From Hepsetus odoe (lineage: Eukaryota; Chordata; Actinopteri; Characiformes; Hepsetidae), in the NCBI GenBank assembly GCA_017165825.1, contig CM029387.1, positions 4,046,178 through 4,110,177 of the forward strand: a stretch of 64,000 bases of DNA, read 5' to 3'. This document shows positions 14,601-26,664 of the stretch, one piece after another; positions within the stretch are counted from its first letter, which is position 1; the number at the start of each line of letters is the position of its first letter. The notes under the pieces are model-generated. The model saw only the letters and a list, made by a program, of their open reading frames with translations, was not told where the DNA came from and did not search any database. The position numbers were made by a program, and so were the translations under genes.

Positions 14601-15014
14601 AGGTTACTTCAAAATCAAACCCTAATTTTAGCTTACAATTCCAATTTATTTATTTTTTAAATATTGGAAAAAAATCCTAAATATAATATAACACACATAC
14701 ATACAGTACTGTGCAAAAGTTTTAAGCAGGTGTGGAAACAATGCTGTAAACAAAGAATGCTTTCAGAAATATAAAAAAATGTTAGTTAACACTTCCATTT
14801 TTGAAAGCTTCTTTCTTTGTCAAAAGCAATTCAGACAAACTTTAGCATAAAATACTAAGGGAGAGTGCACAGAACAGTCAAAGACAAACGCCATCTTCTT
14901 AAAAACAGTGAGAGCTCACTTACCGGTGAGGGTTGTCGACTTTCGGGCCATGCTGAGCGAGACCTCTTTCGCGGCCAGCTGGCCCCAAAGACATAGAACC
15001 AGAAGAGGTAGCAT
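8618..15014 (-). CDS. Class 4 semaphorin, transmembrane (14 coding exons)
   Basis: This is a guidance/signalling ligand for plexin-type receptors at the cell surface. Exons: 14924-15014, 13944-14089, 13665-13727, 13356-13454, 13115-13214, 12618-12731, 12179-12330, 11901-12073, 11613-11769, 11270-11492, 10187-10302, 9800-9957, 9598-9650, 8618-9204; phases join for 743 codons. The signal peptide is MLPLLVLCLWGQLAA. The sema domain spans about 40-490 (WNYSTMLI, FALDLSNIT, NYIRIL, CGTYAFSPTC, NFLGSEP, YLFFTE, SRVARVCK, PDKTLQF). The PSI module is about 495-545 (CLDCVLARDPYCAWD). An Ig domain at about 555-635 has Cys568, Trp579 and Cys614. One membrane span lies at about 655-679, followed by a 64-residue tail. 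DCVLARDPYCAWD and NLARVQW after it place it in class 4. A fish-specific sema4e is the most likely identity by genomic position, but I cannot confirm that. The exon 2 donor is GTCAGG, weaker than consensus. Confidence 0.93.
14704..14815. repeat. Partial copy of Tc1/mariner-type element (family 2)
   Basis: It starts with TA then CAGTACTGTGCAAAAGTTTT and continues 'GCAGGTGTGG...GCTGTAAACAAAGAATGC', the same terminal sequence as the near-complete copies at 15765, 35543 and 50520. The opposite end is not recognisable, so this is a truncated or diverged copy in the first coding intron of sema4. Confidence 0.75.
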
Positions 15015-15225
15015 TTCTAGAGCTCTTCGGCTCAGTTGGTCTAAGCTATGATTCGAAGCCCACTTTCAGTGTTTGGGAGGCTCAGACTGTAGAAGAGTAC
15101 AAGACATGCAGGAGCTTTCCAAAAACAGCCGTCTCGACAGGCCTCTCCTCCAGTCAACACTGCCTCCATACTGAGATATATGACCTGGCTTTGTCCATGC
15201 AAGCTGCTTCTTCAAAGAAGGCCAA
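15015..15225 (-). other. 5' UTR part of the sema4 start-codon exon
   Basis: Read on -, a CT microsatellite runs into CCCAG at about 15226-15230, followed by 210 bases without an upstream in-frame methionine that would be preferred, then the start codon at 15014. CCCAG preceded by a pure pyrimidine tract is a strong splice acceptor. The start-codon exon therefore probably begins at 15225 and is joined to an upstream noncoding exon (see the donor at 20872). The splice is inferred, not shown. Confidence 0.55.
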
Positions 15226-15227
15226 CT

Positions 15228-15230
<3 letters not shown>

Positions 15231-15279
<49 letters not shown>

Positions 15280-15286
15280 GAGAGAA
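15231..15286. repeat. GA/CT dinucleotide microsatellite
   Basis: About 56 bases of AG repeat, with one interruption (gcgag at about 15265) and an imperfect AAAG tail. On the - strand it is a CT tract ending directly in CCCAG. Confidence 0.97.
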
Positions 15287-15764
15287 AGAAAGAATGAAAG
15301 AGGGCAGAGTGGGGGTGGCAGCGATTGAGTGAGTTAAGGAGAGGCATGAGAGGCAGCAGTAGTGACGGCAATAATTCTCCCAGCACTATAGTGATGTAAA
15401 TGTGGCTCTTTCTGCAGAAGAGAAATGCCGAGTGCTGCTTCCTTGTCATGGCAAGAAACAAAGCAAGCACCGCAGAACAAAAGACTCAGCCCACTGTCAA
15501 AGTCACTCTTCTGCTTTTCCAACAAGCTCAGGCCCAGGTGCAAGACTGCACAATATTTAGAGGCTATCAGTGGGTGACATGGCAAAAACATCACAATACT
15601 CGGAGGCAGCTGCACAATGGATGACACACATAGTTATCTTTTATATCTCCTTATTTAAACCTTTCAAAGCTGGAACACATGACAGAAGGGTCTAAGGATG
15701 TAAGAGCAGAGATGCAAAAGGTGTGAAATGATCAGTGACAGCTGAGCATCAGATTATGTAGGTA

Positions 15765-16303
15765 TAGTACTGTGCAACGGTTTTAGGCAGGTAGGAAAAA
15801 ATGCTGTAAACAAAGAATGCTTTCAAAAATGGAAGTGTTCATCATTTATTTTCATCAATCAACAAAATGCAGTGAATGAACAAAAGAGAAATCTAAATCA
15901 ATTTAATATTTGGTGTGACCACCTGTCGCCTTCAAAACAGCATCAATTCTTCTAGGTACACTTGCATATAGTTTTTTAAGGAACTTGGCTGGTTGGTTTT
16001 TCCAAACATGACTGTTTCAACCTCCATGTGACATTGATGATCATCAGCACCTGTTTGGTAAAATTGGTTGATCATACAGCGACTATAATCCTACAAAATC
16101 CCTGACAAGTGTGCCTATAAGAATTGATGCTGGTTTGAAGGCAAAAGGTAGTAACACTAAATATTGATTTGATTTAGATTTTTCTTTTGTTCGCTCACTT
16201 TGCATTTTGTAAATTGATAAATATAAACAATCATTATTTATATATCTGAAAGCATTCTTTGTTTACAGCTATTTTTCACACCTGCCTAAACTGCATAGTC
16301 CTG
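15765..16303. mobile_element. Non-autonomous Tc1/mariner-type element (family 2)
   Basis: It is flanked by TA on both sides. The left end is TAGTACTGTGCAACGGTTTT and the right end is an imperfect inverted copy (CACCTGCCTAAACTGCATAG). The interior 'TTTGGTGTGACCACC...GCCTTCAAAACAGCATCA' is shared with the copies at 35543-36082 and 50520-51035. Those two keep part of a transposase C-terminus including a PDLN-type motif, so the family descends from a Tc1-like transposon. It lies in the 5' UTR intron of sema4. Confidence 0.85.
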
Positions 16304-19223
16304 TATGTCTGTATGGAGAGCAGATTGTTTTAAAAAAGTAAATGACACTTAAAAAAAAAAAGACATACTTCAACCAGAACTTCCTGTGTCAAACCCCTGA
16401 ACACTTCACGCTTTTGAAAGCAGAGGTGAACATGATCACTGCTGTGCAGTATATTACAGGGCAGGAAAAACCATAATAATTGTTTTCAATTGAGTAATTG
16501 TGTTCATTTGCGGTGGCCAGTTTAATAACACTCCTGATCAGAAAGTTATTCCCTGTACTGTGGCAGTTTCAGCGTGTTTTTGGAATCGGTCTAATGAGGG
16601 AGCTCACCAGATTAAAACTCTGTACTTAGGCAACACCTGGGATTTTCAGAGTGCACTCCCTTTTAATGTTCTGCAAAAATCCACCTCTACAGACCAATCC
16701 TACACTCTTTAGTTCAGGGTTTTAGCTTTTTGAAACTCAAACTTGCATAACTTTTATAACTCTAGAAAGTGTCTTTTCCTTTAGTGTTGTTTTCTTTTTT
16801 TTGGCAGGGGTGGAGGTAGCTTTTGTGTCTTTATTTATTTATTTATTTTCCCCAAATAAGTTAGTTGTAGCTGTTAAAAGCTAAATTTGATGATCCTCCT
16901 TCCATGCAGACTAACGACTTTGTACTTGGCTTTGGAATGTAATCTCAAAACTGTCTGGAGCCTGGTTTTGACAGCAGGTCTGCGAGAGCTCAGCATTGTT
17001 TCTATGGCCTGAGAAGTAGGCTGTTACATCTCCTTTTGTTTTCACAATATCATGAATAAATTTGGACATGTTCAAGGGCCTTGTTTCACTTCTGAGAACA
17101 GCCCTGTTCGGATCATCCTAATGAGAGTAAAACAAAGCAACTTTGCAGACCACTGAAGCTGATAATTCACTGTCGGTTTCCTGAAGCCTTTAAGTGATGA
17201 TAAACAGCTTAAGACATGCTGCCATCTCATCATGCTTTAAGGGTCTGATAGTGGATAAACAGGCATGCAGGGTTAACAGTGATCAGTAATGATCTACAGA
17301 TAAGCCGTGCTGTTCAGACATTCTTATAAGGGGCACAAACATGTGTCAGGAAAACATTTCCCACACAACCACACTGTCAGCTCCAGCCTGAAGGGTTCAT
17401 ACCAAACAGGATGAGCCAGAGACACATGTTGCTTTAGCCAAATTGAGATCCTTCAACAGCCCAGCTTTAGTGCTCCACTGATGATGTGTTTCAACACTGG
17501 GACCAGAGAGGTACTGACTGCTGAAGTCCATTGAAGATGAAGTCAGATAAGTGCAGCATTCTGAACAGATGTTCTAGTTATTCTTTAAATCTTTCTGATC
17601 CACATGTTTTCATTCAGAGGCACCATAGTTTCTTGAAATGGTTATGCCTAAAAAGAGCAGGATCTTCATGAATGTGCTGCAGAAATTGCAAAGGTAGAGT
17701 ACAGGTGAGAGTGGAACCTTTATAATGATCCCTTACAGATGGGTGTTGCGTTTTTTATTACACATAGTTATTAATATAATTTGTGGGTTTGTTTTGCTTT
17801 ATTGTAGTTTCTCTCTGGCTTTGTGCCTCATAGCTCATAGCTATCCATAGCAAACTGTAAATTCCGACACAGTAATGCTTCAGGATAGTTTGGAGGTAAG
17901 GGTGGGCCATTCAAAAGTCTTTATAAATCAATAACTCAAAAACCCATTAAACATAAGAGATTTTTGGTAGGTTCAAAATCTCTAAGATTCATAATAATTT
18001 TACAAAAAGAAATTTGACCAGCATAATCAAAACCCCTGGCAGGGGATGGGGCAAACATCATCATAAAGTGTATATCAACCTTGCAAGTATTACAGTGCTA
18101 ATTGTATCACTACTTGGTTTTATTTAGAAATAAAAAAGTCAAAATAAAATACTGATGCAGGACTTTAGACCCTCAGTAGCAGGACACAATGCCACAAGTT
18201 GCCATCTAATCTAGAATAGCCATAAAATGTTAATTTAAAAATGATTAAATTAACCAGCATTACCTTAGCACTTAGCACCACTGGGATACTAAAAGAAATG
18301 ATCATTAGTCTAGAAGCTCCATTTGTGTCTTCATGGCCAACTTTTGACATTTATTGTCCTAAATCAAGACATAGCTCTGACAGCTACAGTTCATAGACGT
18401 GGTTGAAGTTTTTTCCAATATAAATAAACAGATTTTTTCCTGGTAATTACTCTACACAGTCTGGTATTTTGGGAAGACATGCTGTTTAAATATTAAACCT
18501 TGTAATGTTTCCATGAAACAGCACCAGGAAGAATACTGGGACACAAGTAGCTGATATGTCATCAAGGTGAGTTTCTCCTGCCTCCAGACACACATGCGCC
18601 TGTTTATCAGTGCTCCACAGCCACTGATTACCTGATCCAGGTGTGCAGTAGGAAACAGTAAAGAAAAATACAGCCTAGCCTCAGGGGCATTAGTACTGGC
18701 TTGACAGCCCAGGCAAGAAAACAGCTCTTGATGCTTAATCTAAGGAAAGGTTACTAACACCAGCATCAGCGCAACTTTGTTTGTTTGAAGGGCCCGTATC
18801 TTGAAGGGTGTGTCTTTATGATAGCAGAGCTGCCATCGTGAATACAACAATGTGAATGTAAGGCAGCAACAGGTATGAGGTGGATGAACTAAAGCCTGTC
18901 AAAGTTTGTAGAAGATGCATTTGAGATCTTTTGACAAACTTGAAACAACCAGACTTGCATGGACAGGCACAGATCCGTTTCACAATGACTCCCTTCTTGC
19001 CAAGAAATCTCAGAGAGAGAGACAAGAAATACCTTTAAGAGTTTTAAGACTTTAGACATTGCATCAATGGAAATTTCCTAATAGCATTAAAGGGCCTTGA
19101 ATCACTTTTTGGAGAATTTGATGCAGAATGTAGACACCGTTTCTTTTCGATTTATTTCCGACTCCATGTTTGGAAAATTGTAACCCACTAGTACTGTAAA
19201 TTCACAAAAAAAAAACCAAACAC

Positions 19224-19280
<57 letters not shown>

Positions 19281-19895
19281 TATGCATATTCAACCTAAAG
19301 ATGCAGCCAGCCATTGAAACTCAGTTGTGAGTACAGGTTAAAATAAAGAGAAAAGGGGGAAGAAATGAGAGTCTATGTATGAGAGGATGTGGGTCATGTT
19401 TGAGCTGACATTGATATCAACCATTAAAGCAGGAAACACTTGCTTTGCAGCACAAAAGAAAAAAGTAAATTGCAAGTTCAACAGATGACTAAGATCAGTG
19501 GTGGATGAACAGGCTGCATTTGTGAATTCTTTTGCCTCCATAGTTATAAAATTACAAATGAATCTACCCAGAAACAAACTCTGTTATTGTGTTTTTACTT
19601 TTGTGTCAAATTACATTAAGAAATAGAAGCACATCTTACTAAACTAGTTGTGGGTGTGTGACGGGGTGGAACCTTTCAGGCTAATCTGCCCTCACACTTA
19701 TGTGACCTTATGCTTTTCACCAAACAAATGCATAGGTTTTCTGTAAATGCTATATTTTTTTTTAGAAAGAAAGAGTATTGTCCAGTTAAATCTTATTTTT
19801 TTCCCCTGAAAATCCTTAGTCTGTCTATATTCATGTGCATTCCGCAGTGAACACAAACAGATTAAAAAAATAAGCCTTATTTACTTTACTGTTAA
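16304..19895. other. sema4 5' intron, no gene seen
   Basis: No coding exon was recognised on either strand across this 3.6 kb. It contains ordinary AT-rich intron sequence, short poly(A) runs and one (AT)n array at 19226-19278. Short ORFs on - near 18165-18350 and 18816-19025 have no recognisable domain and no supporting splice signals. Confidence 0.5.
19226..19278. repeat. (AT)n microsatellite
   Basis: About 26 uninterrupted AT dinucleotides in the sema4 5' intron. Such tracts readily form cruciform or slipped structures and vary in length between individuals. Confidence 0.98.
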
Positions 19896-20682
19896 TACAC
19901 ACCAATCAGCTATAACTTCAAGTGTACTTCACACTTGTTGTGCCTTAACAGTTCTGACTGGTGAAATCATGGACTCCACAAGATCTGTCAAGGTGTACTG
20001 TTGTATCTACACCATTTTGTTTGAATCAGATCCTGTATGTTGAGCTGCCGACTCCATGGATCAGGATGATTTGTCCAGGATGCTCCACAGATGCAGACTG
20101 AGTTTTAAGGAATTTGGATGCCAACACCTTGATCTCTTCCCATGTTCCTCTGACCATACCTGAACACCCTTTGATGCAATATCCTGCTGATTGAGGTCAC
20201 TACCATTAAGAAATACTGTTGCTATGACTGGGTGTATGGATGTATCGGATGTTCAAATATAATTCACATCAAAGTAACATGAATCCACATGAATGCCAGG
20301 ATTCCCAGCAAAACACACCTTGTTCCTATAACGTATCCTGGTGCCACTTCCTTTCCAGTTGAGTGTCCACATGATGCAAAAGAAAATGTGAATCAGCTGA
20401 TCATTCCACCTTTTTCCGTTCCTCTATGATACAGTTCTGACAAGCCCTCGGCGAACTTCACTACTTGTCTTCACTGGACCACTTTTGACAGTTACTAACC
20501 ACCACAACCCCTTATCTGTATCTGAGCCTCAGAACGTTACCTCTGTTTTTCCTGCTTCCAACACATCAACTTCAAGAAATGACGGTTCCATTGTTGCCTA
20601 ATTTATCACACACCTTGACAGGGGCCATTGTAATGAGATGCTCAATTCACTTCACCGGTCAGTGGTTTCAGTGTTGTGATAA
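19896..20682. mobile_element. Old inverted-repeat DNA element (non-autonomous)
   Basis: The left end ACACCAATCAGCTATAACTT and the right end AGTGGTTTCAGTGTTGTGAT are diverged inverted copies of a fish terminal repeat whose cleaner form, taatgttatggctgatcggtgt, is present at about 25663. The subterminal motif GGCCATTGTAATGAGATG followed by TTCACTTCACCGG is also typical of this family. No transposase survives. The ends are eroded, so the boundaries are approximate. Confidence 0.65.
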
Positions 20683-20871
20683 ACATTCTTTACACACACA
20701 TTAATGACAAGAATTCAAATAAAGTCCAACAACAGTTATTAGCAGATATTTGTCGTCACTTCTATACAGTCTGGAACAGAGAGACTCCTGAACCTTCCTG
20801 GGATCAGCTGAGTTTGTCAGAACTAAGTCTACGTTCAGTGACGGTGGCAGCAGTCCAGATAAGGCACTTAC

Positions 20872-21180
20872 CTTGTATACCAATCTTGGCCAGACTCTTG
20901 TTCCGTGTTTGTGTGGGCACAATAATTTACAGCGTGACTTGACACACACACATACGCACATGCCCTCTCGTCCTCTTCATGCCAAACAAGCAGATCTTTA
21001 TGTGTGTGAGGGATAAGCTGCTGTCTCTCCTCCAGGACCGAGTGAATGGAGCTCATGGAGTCGCCAGCATTGTTGCACTGAAAGTCAAACTGCTCAGGCG
21101 CTACTGCAAAGAAAGGGTGAAAGAGCTTCAGTTAGATTCCACAGCCTGCGAGACCGCGGAGAAAGAGTACACACTCACAC
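20872..21180 (-). other. Probable 5' noncoding exon of sema4
   Basis: On the - strand a strong donor, TACAAG then GTAAGTG, lies at 20871/20872. The sequence upstream of it is more GC-balanced than the surroundings. No other - strand gene starts between here and the semaphorin, and the acceptor at 15225 needs a donor, so I infer an untranslated first exon. The upstream boundary is a guess. A second internal exon starting after TTTGCAG near 21110 is also possible. Confidence 0.4.
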
Positions 21181-23465
21181 GTCACTGCAGGAGGGAAGGA
21201 GGGCGGGAGAAAAGGGAGGGAAGGAAGTAAAGAAAGAGGAGAGACACTTCACATGCTTTCCTGTACACTTTGGTCCATTGGTGAAATGTTTGCCCCAGCT
21301 ACATCACAGCCAGCAGTGCTGCTGTTGACAGATAGCTATTTCTTTATTTAAAGGAACATTTTAAACTTAATCCAGATCTGCTGCACCTGCTTAGCATGCT
21401 TGATCATCACACATACCTTTATTACTACAAAGTATAGAAAGTCTGTTTACTAAAAGCGCACATACAACAGAAGCTAAAAAAAAGCTGCTTAATTGTGTCA
21501 TTATACACAAATGCAAATGGCCTCACAAATTTACAGTTTAGTTAACATGCTCATGGCATGAACTTAAAAATGTGTTCGGTGCTTCTAGAAGAGATGCAAT
21601 GATTACAGGCAACAGAGGAGGCAATTTATCACAAATAACATCTTGGTTTTGAGCACGCTAGAGATCTTATCGACAAAGACTCTTCATAACACACTGGCAA
21701 TCAATCACTTTTGTTAATCAGTTGTGCAAAATCTTGATTTTGTGTCAAATGTGCTTTAATATTTCTGTTGTAGAGCATTATACATAAGAGATAGAGCCCT
21801 AAAATTGAGGCAGATATATATGGATGCTAGTTATGTGGATATTTGCGATCACAATCATCTTCTTCCTCCTCTTCTTCTTCACAGATTCTTGACATTCTGG
21901 TCAAACAAGCTGCAGCGTGAAATGTGATCTTGAAACGTTCTGAAACATTCATTTTCTGTTTTATGCACCCCGGTAAGTTGTTCTTGATCTTGTTCTTTCC
22001 CAACCGCTGCTTAGCAATTCAGAAAGAATGTTATTTGTGGTAACAGCACAGGTAAGATTTCTTAGCCAACTGGATTGTGCAGTCAGAACTTGTCGTTGTA
22101 TAAAATATATTTATATGTAACTGTTTAGAAAATTATCAAAAAATAATTGCTGTGTATGTGTTAACTAGGAAGTAACTAATTAATACGTAAATATATCAAC
22201 ACAAACTGAGAGCAATAAACAAATTCGTTTTTCAAAATTCAGACACACTGACATGAAACTGTTGACATTGGCTGCATTAAAATAAAAATCAGCATCAAAT
22301 GATTTTAACAGGCAGAACCAAAATAAAGATAAATAAATAATTAATGGTATTGCAACAAATGAAACCTTAAGAAACAGAATAAAAAAAAAATCTGAATACA
22401 TTTGAACAAATTGATTCTTAACCGTCTTTAAGAAAATCTTTAATTAAATCTTAACAAATATATCTAAAAGCTGTTGATATTCAGCAGCTGCTCATTGTCT
22501 TCTACTGGAAGACTGTTTCTAGGAAACGAGGAGACACATTGGTTGTAACATCTGTGGTTACGGACTGTATACAATAAACTCATCAAAGTTAATACTGAGC
22601 GCTGTGCACTGTATTCAAGAAGCCTCGGCCCCCAGATAAGGGAACGGGTGGTCTATGAAAGAATGTGCGCAAGCCCCAGCACAAACCGGTGAAGTTACAG
22701 GCCGCATGAAGTGTTTCTGCATTCCAACTGAAACGACACCGACATGAAAGAAAGTCTGGACGGAAAGAAGTCCAACAGTCCAGTTCACATCGTTTAACCC
22801 TGATCTTACAGTGGATGATGATTGGCCAATTAATCTTCTTTAATAATTCTACTTTTTTATTTTCATCTACTGTTGAAATGATTCACAGAGTAATTAGGGG
22901 ACACTAAAGGTGTCTCAGGGAGACAGCGTCTTCACGTACAAAGAGCTTTGTCTGACCTTCATTGATGATTGACTATATGGATGGTAAAAAGTAACTTGAA
23001 AAAGGTTCTTTGCTACAGGAGGACCATTTCTGGTTTCTCAATAAGATAAGGGCACACCTATAAGTGTCAAGGTTCTGCTAAAAACACTATTTTGTTCCAG
23101 CTGGAAATCAGCTTTTCAGGTTCTGGACCAAATAACGTTTTTGTCAAAAACTTTCAGTCAATCAATGGAAAAGGAATCTTTATTTATTCGATCCTGATGC
23201 AAGAATCTTTAAATGGGCAAAGACCTTTTTAAAGGTCCTAACACATCTCTTCACTATTCTCTGCAGTGGTTCCTCTGTGGTTCTTCAGTAGAACCTGTTT
23301 AATAAGAGCCAGTCAATATTCTCAGTCACTGAGATTGAAAGTCAGAATGATATGATGGGGAAATCCCTTTGTGGAGATGGATGTTCTTTACAGGAACCAG
23401 GGGTCATGATGTCTGCAAAGAAAATAAGACCCATTTAGGTGCCAATAAGATAAAGTGACTTTGAG

Positions 23466-23945
23466 GCAGTGGGGGCTTAGTGGTTCGGGACTCCCTTGTT
23501 CACAATGACAAGGGAGGCGGTGGTCTAGTGGTGGGTACTTGCCTATGGACCTATGGCTCAAGAGGTCCCAGGTTCCCACCTCCAGCACGATCACCACTGG
23601 GTCTCTGAGCAAGACCCTTAACCCTGAGTGTCTCCAGGGGGACTGTCCCTGTAATCAGGACATGGAAGTCGCTCTGGAGAAGAGCGTCTGCGAAAGGCTG
23701 CAAATGCAAATGTAAATGTACACGACTAGACCCAGGATCAGAAGGCCATGAGTTTTAATTCTTGACCAGTAGGTTGCCCTGAGGTACGCTTGAGCAAGGT
23801 ACCGTCCCCATCACTGCTCCCCAGGCGCTTTAAAGAGCTGCCTCCTGATGCACGGTGTGTATGAGTGAAAAGCAGATGTATTTCCTTGTGGTTCGCTGTG
23901 TGCGGTGCCATGTTTCACAGTAACAATTAGTCACTTTCACTTCAC
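23466..23945 (+). mobile_element. tRNA-derived SINE (family B), split by another SINE
   Basis: The head 'GGGGGCTTAGTGGTTCGGGA' (A-box like) is at 23471-23490. The body, with CTTGAGCAAGGTACCGTCCC and CTGCTCCCCAGGCGC, resumes at about 23722 and runs to a tail 'CACAGTAACAATTAGTCAC'. The same body occurs at 25296, 47113 (reverse), 48841 and 52471. The 210 bases between head and body are SINE family A, inserted into this copy. Confidence 0.85.
23511..23718 (+). mobile_element. tRNA-derived SINE (family A), nested
   Basis: It begins GGCGGTGGTCTAGTGGTGGG (A-box), has a B-box-like CCCAGGTTCCCACC, and ends in an AAATGTAAATGTA tail. A second copy in reverse orientation lies in stap2 intron 1 at 38518-38677, with a better-preserved B box (GGTTCGAATCC read on -). 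The shared middle motif is GGGGGACTGTCCC / GGGGGCCTGTCCC. Confidence 0.88.
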
Positions 23946-25295
23946 TGGTACTCCTCTGCCATGAATGTGCTTTATAAACATGCTACATCAGACACCTGGT
24001 TCCCATCACCACCACTGTTAACAGGACTGTTTCTGAAGACCGCTAAATTCGGAACAAATCCCCCTGTTTACATCTGGACCAAAGTTTATGTTGCAATTTT
24101 GAAAAAGCGGTGGACTTCTCCTTTAAGGCCAGCTTGAGGATTCGCCATGAGGGAAGTTCATTACCTCATTTCAACGGACAAGACTGACTTCTATCTTCAG
24201 CAAATTTGACTAAGGGAGGTAAACGCGTCTTGTGAAACTTTCTTTCAGAAAATTTGAGGGGAAATTTTAAACTAAAGAGCTAGGTTGCTGATTTTAACCT
24301 CATTAACAAACAATGGCCCCATCTAGTGGTCGCCGTTTAGCACAGCAGGCCACCGCTTTAATCTTTTTAGGACCTTTCTTTGCTTCATGTCTTTTCTGAC
24401 GGAATTTACTCAAAGTGTTTCAATGAAACGAGAGAAAAACATTAAATAACCTCATACCGTGTTTATCGTTGGCAGTAACGATAAAAATTTTCCAGACAAT
24501 AGGCTTAGGCTTAACAAACTGGCATTTTATACAAAGTAGTTCCGACGGCCCAACCTGATTGGTTGAAAAGCTTCTCCAACGGTTTAATTCTTTTTACAAT
24601 CACTGTATCATTCCGCTCAGGTCCGGTTGCTAAGAAACAAATAGTTTCACCGTATTTAATTTTCTACTTCCGCATTTTAAACGCAAAATAAAGATTTTCA
24701 CTTCAGATTCAAAACCTGCAGTTGCCCTCAAGTTACCTTTTAGGTGAGCAGCAGACAACAAGTCAGAAAAGAGAACCACCAAAAAAACCACCACTGAATA
24801 TAAAAGTTTTTCACCAACTTGTGAACTTATGCACCGTAGTAAACTAAATCCACTTATGATGGCCACAATGTGCTCTGAAAAGAATATTGTGATTGTAGTT
24901 TATCACAATAACGATGAATATCATATTGCTGGAGCTTTATTTCTATTCCTTACTTAAAACCTACTTATTAAAAACTTTTTAGCAGATTATCCAGAAGCAT
25001 TGGATTCGGTTTGGGGCCATCTATTCTGTTCAAATGTTGAATTAAAGCCAAACACAAGGTTGTGAATTATCACAAAAGATCTCAGCAGTCATAATCTGAG
25101 ACCATAACACACTAAAAAAAGCCACACGCCTTTTAATGGTAATGCATGATTATTTAAAAATTTACCTGAAAGGCATGTCATGATCATTTTTATGCTTATA
25201 TTTAAACTGAGCACTAAAAGTGGTTGGAAAACGGTACCTTTCAGGAAGGACAACTGTGAATCTGCAGCCAGTCCTGTATACGTGCATGTTAATTT

Positions 25296-25490
25296 GATTA
25301 GTATGCTGCCACTGATCAGAAGGTTGTGGGATTAAATCCCAAAACAGGTAGTTTACCCTGAGTTACCCTTGAGCAAGGTACCGTCCTCTACACTGGTCTC
25401 TGGGCGCTGGATATGGCTGCCCGTTTCTCCACTTAGGCTAAAAACAGAGGAGTGCTGTTTGTTCACGACGACAAAATAATCATTTCATCA
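25296..25490 (+). mobile_element. tRNA-derived SINE (family B) copy
   Basis: It shows GATCAGAAGGTTGTGGGATT, a degraded B box, then the family B body CCCTTGAGCAAGGTACCGTC and CTCTGGGCGCTGGATATGGC. It is more diverged than the copy at 52471-52713, so it is older. Confidence 0.8.
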
Positions 25491-25559
25491 GACTAAACTT
25501 TTGCAGATCATCTTTACTCCTGCATGGCAACACACCGCAACACCCCAAAAAAGATGTTC

Positions 25560-25695
25560 AGGGAGGGTTTTAGGCAAAGAGATCTGGACATATTGTCTTG
25601 TGCCAATCCATAACTGGAGGGGTCTGAGATGTTTTGGCATCATAATATTTAGGCGGTTGGTAATGTTATGGCTGATCGGTGTGCAAGATTCATTA
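25560..25695. repeat. Fragment of the same DNA element as 19896-20682
   Basis: It ends in GGTAATGTTATGGCTGATCG GTGT, the terminal sequence of the inverted-repeat element found in the sema4 intron. Only one end and about 100 bases of interior (ATCCATAACTGGAGGGGTCTG) can be recognised. Confidence 0.6.
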
Positions 25696-26664
25696 TAAAC
25701 CTGCAGTTTATTAACTGAACAGTTCCATTAACAAACAACTATCATCTAGTAGAAAAGTGACAGATTTCAGCGATACCTGACGGAGCGTGGCGCTCTCTGA
25801 TATGATAAGACTGCTGACGTTAGTGCAAAATCATTTAATTCCAATAAATACAACAAAAAATTGAACAGCGAGTTCAGATATCTACAAACAGTAGCACCAT
25901 GCACGTTCATCTAACCAATGAGAAATGACAACCACAGTTTAGTAAACCCAAACCACAAATACGAACACCTGACTCTCTACGAAAAACATTATCTCAGTTA
26001 GCAGTTACCGATCTGACAGTTCCTCGTCATCGCTATTCTTTTGTTCTAACATCAGCACGACAGTTGAAGTGTGGGTCTTTTTTAGCTGCTGGCTACAAAT
26101 TTGAAAACAAGGGTTTTCTTTAGAATGCAGACATCTTCAGGACACTCACAGAACCACGGAAGCAACTTCAATCTAACTCTATGGATCCTACCGAACACTT
26201 AAAGCAGTTAAATCAGAACGGCAGAACACACACCACTGTACAGTCAGAGTTCCTCTGAAATTCTGATTCTCTTTAGTCTCTCAGCGCGAGGCTGGTTTGA
26301 TGTGCTTGTGTCTTGGCAGGTGAAGCAGCCGTAAGCAGCATGAGCAAAGGCATATCCGATGCAAATCAGGAGATGCACCGATTTTCAGCTCAGATTGATC
26401 CGCATTAAATTCCTAAAGTCAATCCACAACCTCCTGCCTGAGGCGAGGTGTCCCGAGGCAGGGGACTGCATTGCTTCTGGTTGGTATTGATGCACCAAGG
26501 AAATGAAACCAAAGCTGATCGGGCTTGATTCAAACACGAGGGAGTTGGGACAGAATGCCGAAGAGAGGTGGCTCTGACTCTGGGCATCCCATCTGACCTC
26601 TTCATCACAAGGCACTGCATGGATCAGACAGCTGGCTGCTGACTGGCTGAAGAGATGGAAGAAG

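Larger units (their letters stand above)
21240..26664. other. Intergenic region, sema4 5' to stap2 3'
   Basis: The two genes are in tandem on the - strand. Apart from the SINEs at 23466-23945 and 25296-25490 and the transposon fragment near 25560-25695, I see no exon. AGATAAG (GATA-factor type) motifs occur at about 22634 and 23043, but single matches carry little weight. The stap2 3' UTR must lie in the rightmost part. Confidence 0.5.

Noticed and set aside
8618..15014. SEMA6B, SEMA7A or SEMA3 identity for the large semaphorin
   Set aside because: The single Ig domain followed by a transmembrane span, the motif DCVLARDPYCAWD and a short tail match class 4, not class 3 (secreted), 6 (no Ig) or 7 (GPI-anchored).
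20701..21230. Possible protein-coding gene between sema4 and stap2
   Set aside because: ORFs on both strands are short, lack domains and have no consistent splice chain; a noncoding 5' exon of sema4 explains the donor better.
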